NCBI RefSeq assembly: GCF_001558695.1
Contig: NZ_LNTU01000005.1
Coordinates: 1 to 44,912 of the forward strand
Origin: Paramesorhizobium deserti
GTDB lineage: Bacteria; Pseudomonadota; Alphaproteobacteria; Rhizobiales; Rhizobiaceae
Direction of reading: 5' to 3'
Length of the DNA stretch: 44,912 nt
The notes beneath the pieces are model-generated. The model worked only from the letters and a program-made list of their open reading frames with translations. It was not told the DNA's origin and did not search any database. Shown piece after piece: positions 44,474 to 44,912 of this stretch; within the stretch, counting starts at the first letter, position 1; each line of letters opens with the position of its first letter. The translations under genes were made by a program, and so were the position numbers.

Positions 44474-44912
44474 ATGGTTGGCAGGCAGGCGGACGTCGTG
44501 GTTCTGAGCGACGCGGATAGAAATTTCCTTGAATCTCAGGTGCGCCGGCATGAAGCGCCACGCTCCTTGTCGGATCGATGCCGAATGGTCTTGCTGTGCG
44601 CGCAGGGTTTGCAAAGCAAAGACGTTGCCGAACGCCTGGGTGTTCACGAGCACACTGTTGGCAAGTGGCGCCGCCGGTTCGTACAGGATGGTATTGAACG
44701 GCTGACAGATGAATATCGTGCCGGTCGACCGCGAACTGTCTCCAATGCCCAGGTGCCCAGGTCGTCGAGCGTACGTTGAACGCCACTCCCAAGGACGCCA
44801 CGCACTGGTCCATCCGTTCGATGGCGGCCGACAGCGGCCTTTCGCATACCGCCATCCGTCGGATCTGGACCGCATTTGGCCTGCAGCCGCATCGTGCCGA
44901 GACATTCAAGCT
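44474..44912 (+). pseudogene. IS630-family transposase, frameshifted by an 8-bp duplication; runs off the window
   Basis: ATG 44474 opens an IS630 transposase: VVLSDADRNFLESQVRRHEA, LSDRCRMVLLCAQGLQSKDV, AERLGVHEHTVGKWRRRFVQ (helix-turn-helix) and LTDEYRAGRPRTVSNAQV. At this point the frame shifts and ends at 44779. The continuation lies in another frame from 44763: VERTLNATPKDATHWSIRSM, AADSGLSHTAIRRIWTAFGL, QPHRAETFK, to the window edge. The break is an exact 8-bp tandem duplication (see separate entry). The catalytic DDE part is outside the window. Confidence 0.85.
44747..44762. repeat. 8-bp tandem duplication GCCCAGGT inside the IS630 transposase
   Basis: GCCCAGGT occurs at 44747-44754 and again at 44755-44762. 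Removing one copy restores the frame as NAQVVERTLNATPKDATHW, the expected IS630 sequence. The duplication therefore fully accounts for the frameshift, and is recent enough that both copies are identical. Confidence 0.85.

Overview
The window looks like the accessory part of a chromosome or megaplasmid from an alphaproteobacterium of the Rhizobiales (Hyphomicrobiales). The reasons are a Ros/MucR-type regulator, a type VI secretion system (T6SS) of the Agrobacterium/Rhizobium kind (two TssC sheath paralogues, ImpE/TagJ, a TagF-PppA fusion, no TssJ lipoprotein seen), and remnants of IS66, IS5/IS427, IS110 and IS630 elements. I cannot name the genus from sequence alone.

Layout. 1-403: IS66-family debris. 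404-9101 (minus): a four-gene operon that reads like an undescribed envelope or glycopolymer system: a cytosolic alpha/alpha-toroid protein, a polytopic membrane protein with a possible pseudokinase tail, an exported CHAP-like Cys/His protein, and a very large CapA-phosphoesterase/glycosyltransferase/methyltransferase fusion. 9102-9375: an IS5-type transposase tail held in a perfect 15-bp inverted repeat. 9376-17294 (minus): clpV-hcp-orf-vgrG-PAAR-needle-orf, the spike and recycling half of the T6SS. 17295-17549: AT-rich divergent promoter region. 17550-36228 (plus): tssA-B-C-C2-tagJ-E-F-G-tagH-K-L-M-(tagF-pppA)-ppkA, a tightly coupled operon with several ATGA junctions. 36577-38755 (plus): an ATP-grasp ligase followed by a DMT/EamA exporter. 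38840-41108 (minus): an exported Dabb-domain protein, a Wza-type polysaccharide export lipoprotein and two very small membrane proteins, one behind a strongly structured leader. 41894-42340 (plus): mucR/ros paralogue. 42341-44912: transposase fragments around an apparently intact membrane diguanylate cyclase, ending in an IS630 transposase broken by an 8-bp duplication.

How the genes work together. The two divergent T6SS arms supply the membrane complex (TssL, TssM), baseplate (TssE, F, G, K), sheath (TssB, C, C2, TagJ, TssA), tube (Hcp), spike (VgrG, PAAR), the recycling ATPase (ClpV) and the post-translational control set (PpkA kinase, PppA phosphatase fused to TagF, FHA protein TagH). The most unusual part of the T6SS is the spike. 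VgrG stops just after its gp5-like OB fold, and the missing beta-helical tip motif appears in a separate, AT-rich, repeat-bearing protein encoded directly after PAAR. The terminal gene of that arm, and a small gene between hcp and vgrG, match no family I know and are candidates for cargo, chaperone or immunity. The T6SS phosphatase domain appears to have lost one metal-binding Asp, and the kinase has a degenerate glycine loop, so this control switch may work atypically. No tRNA, rRNA or CRISPR array was seen.
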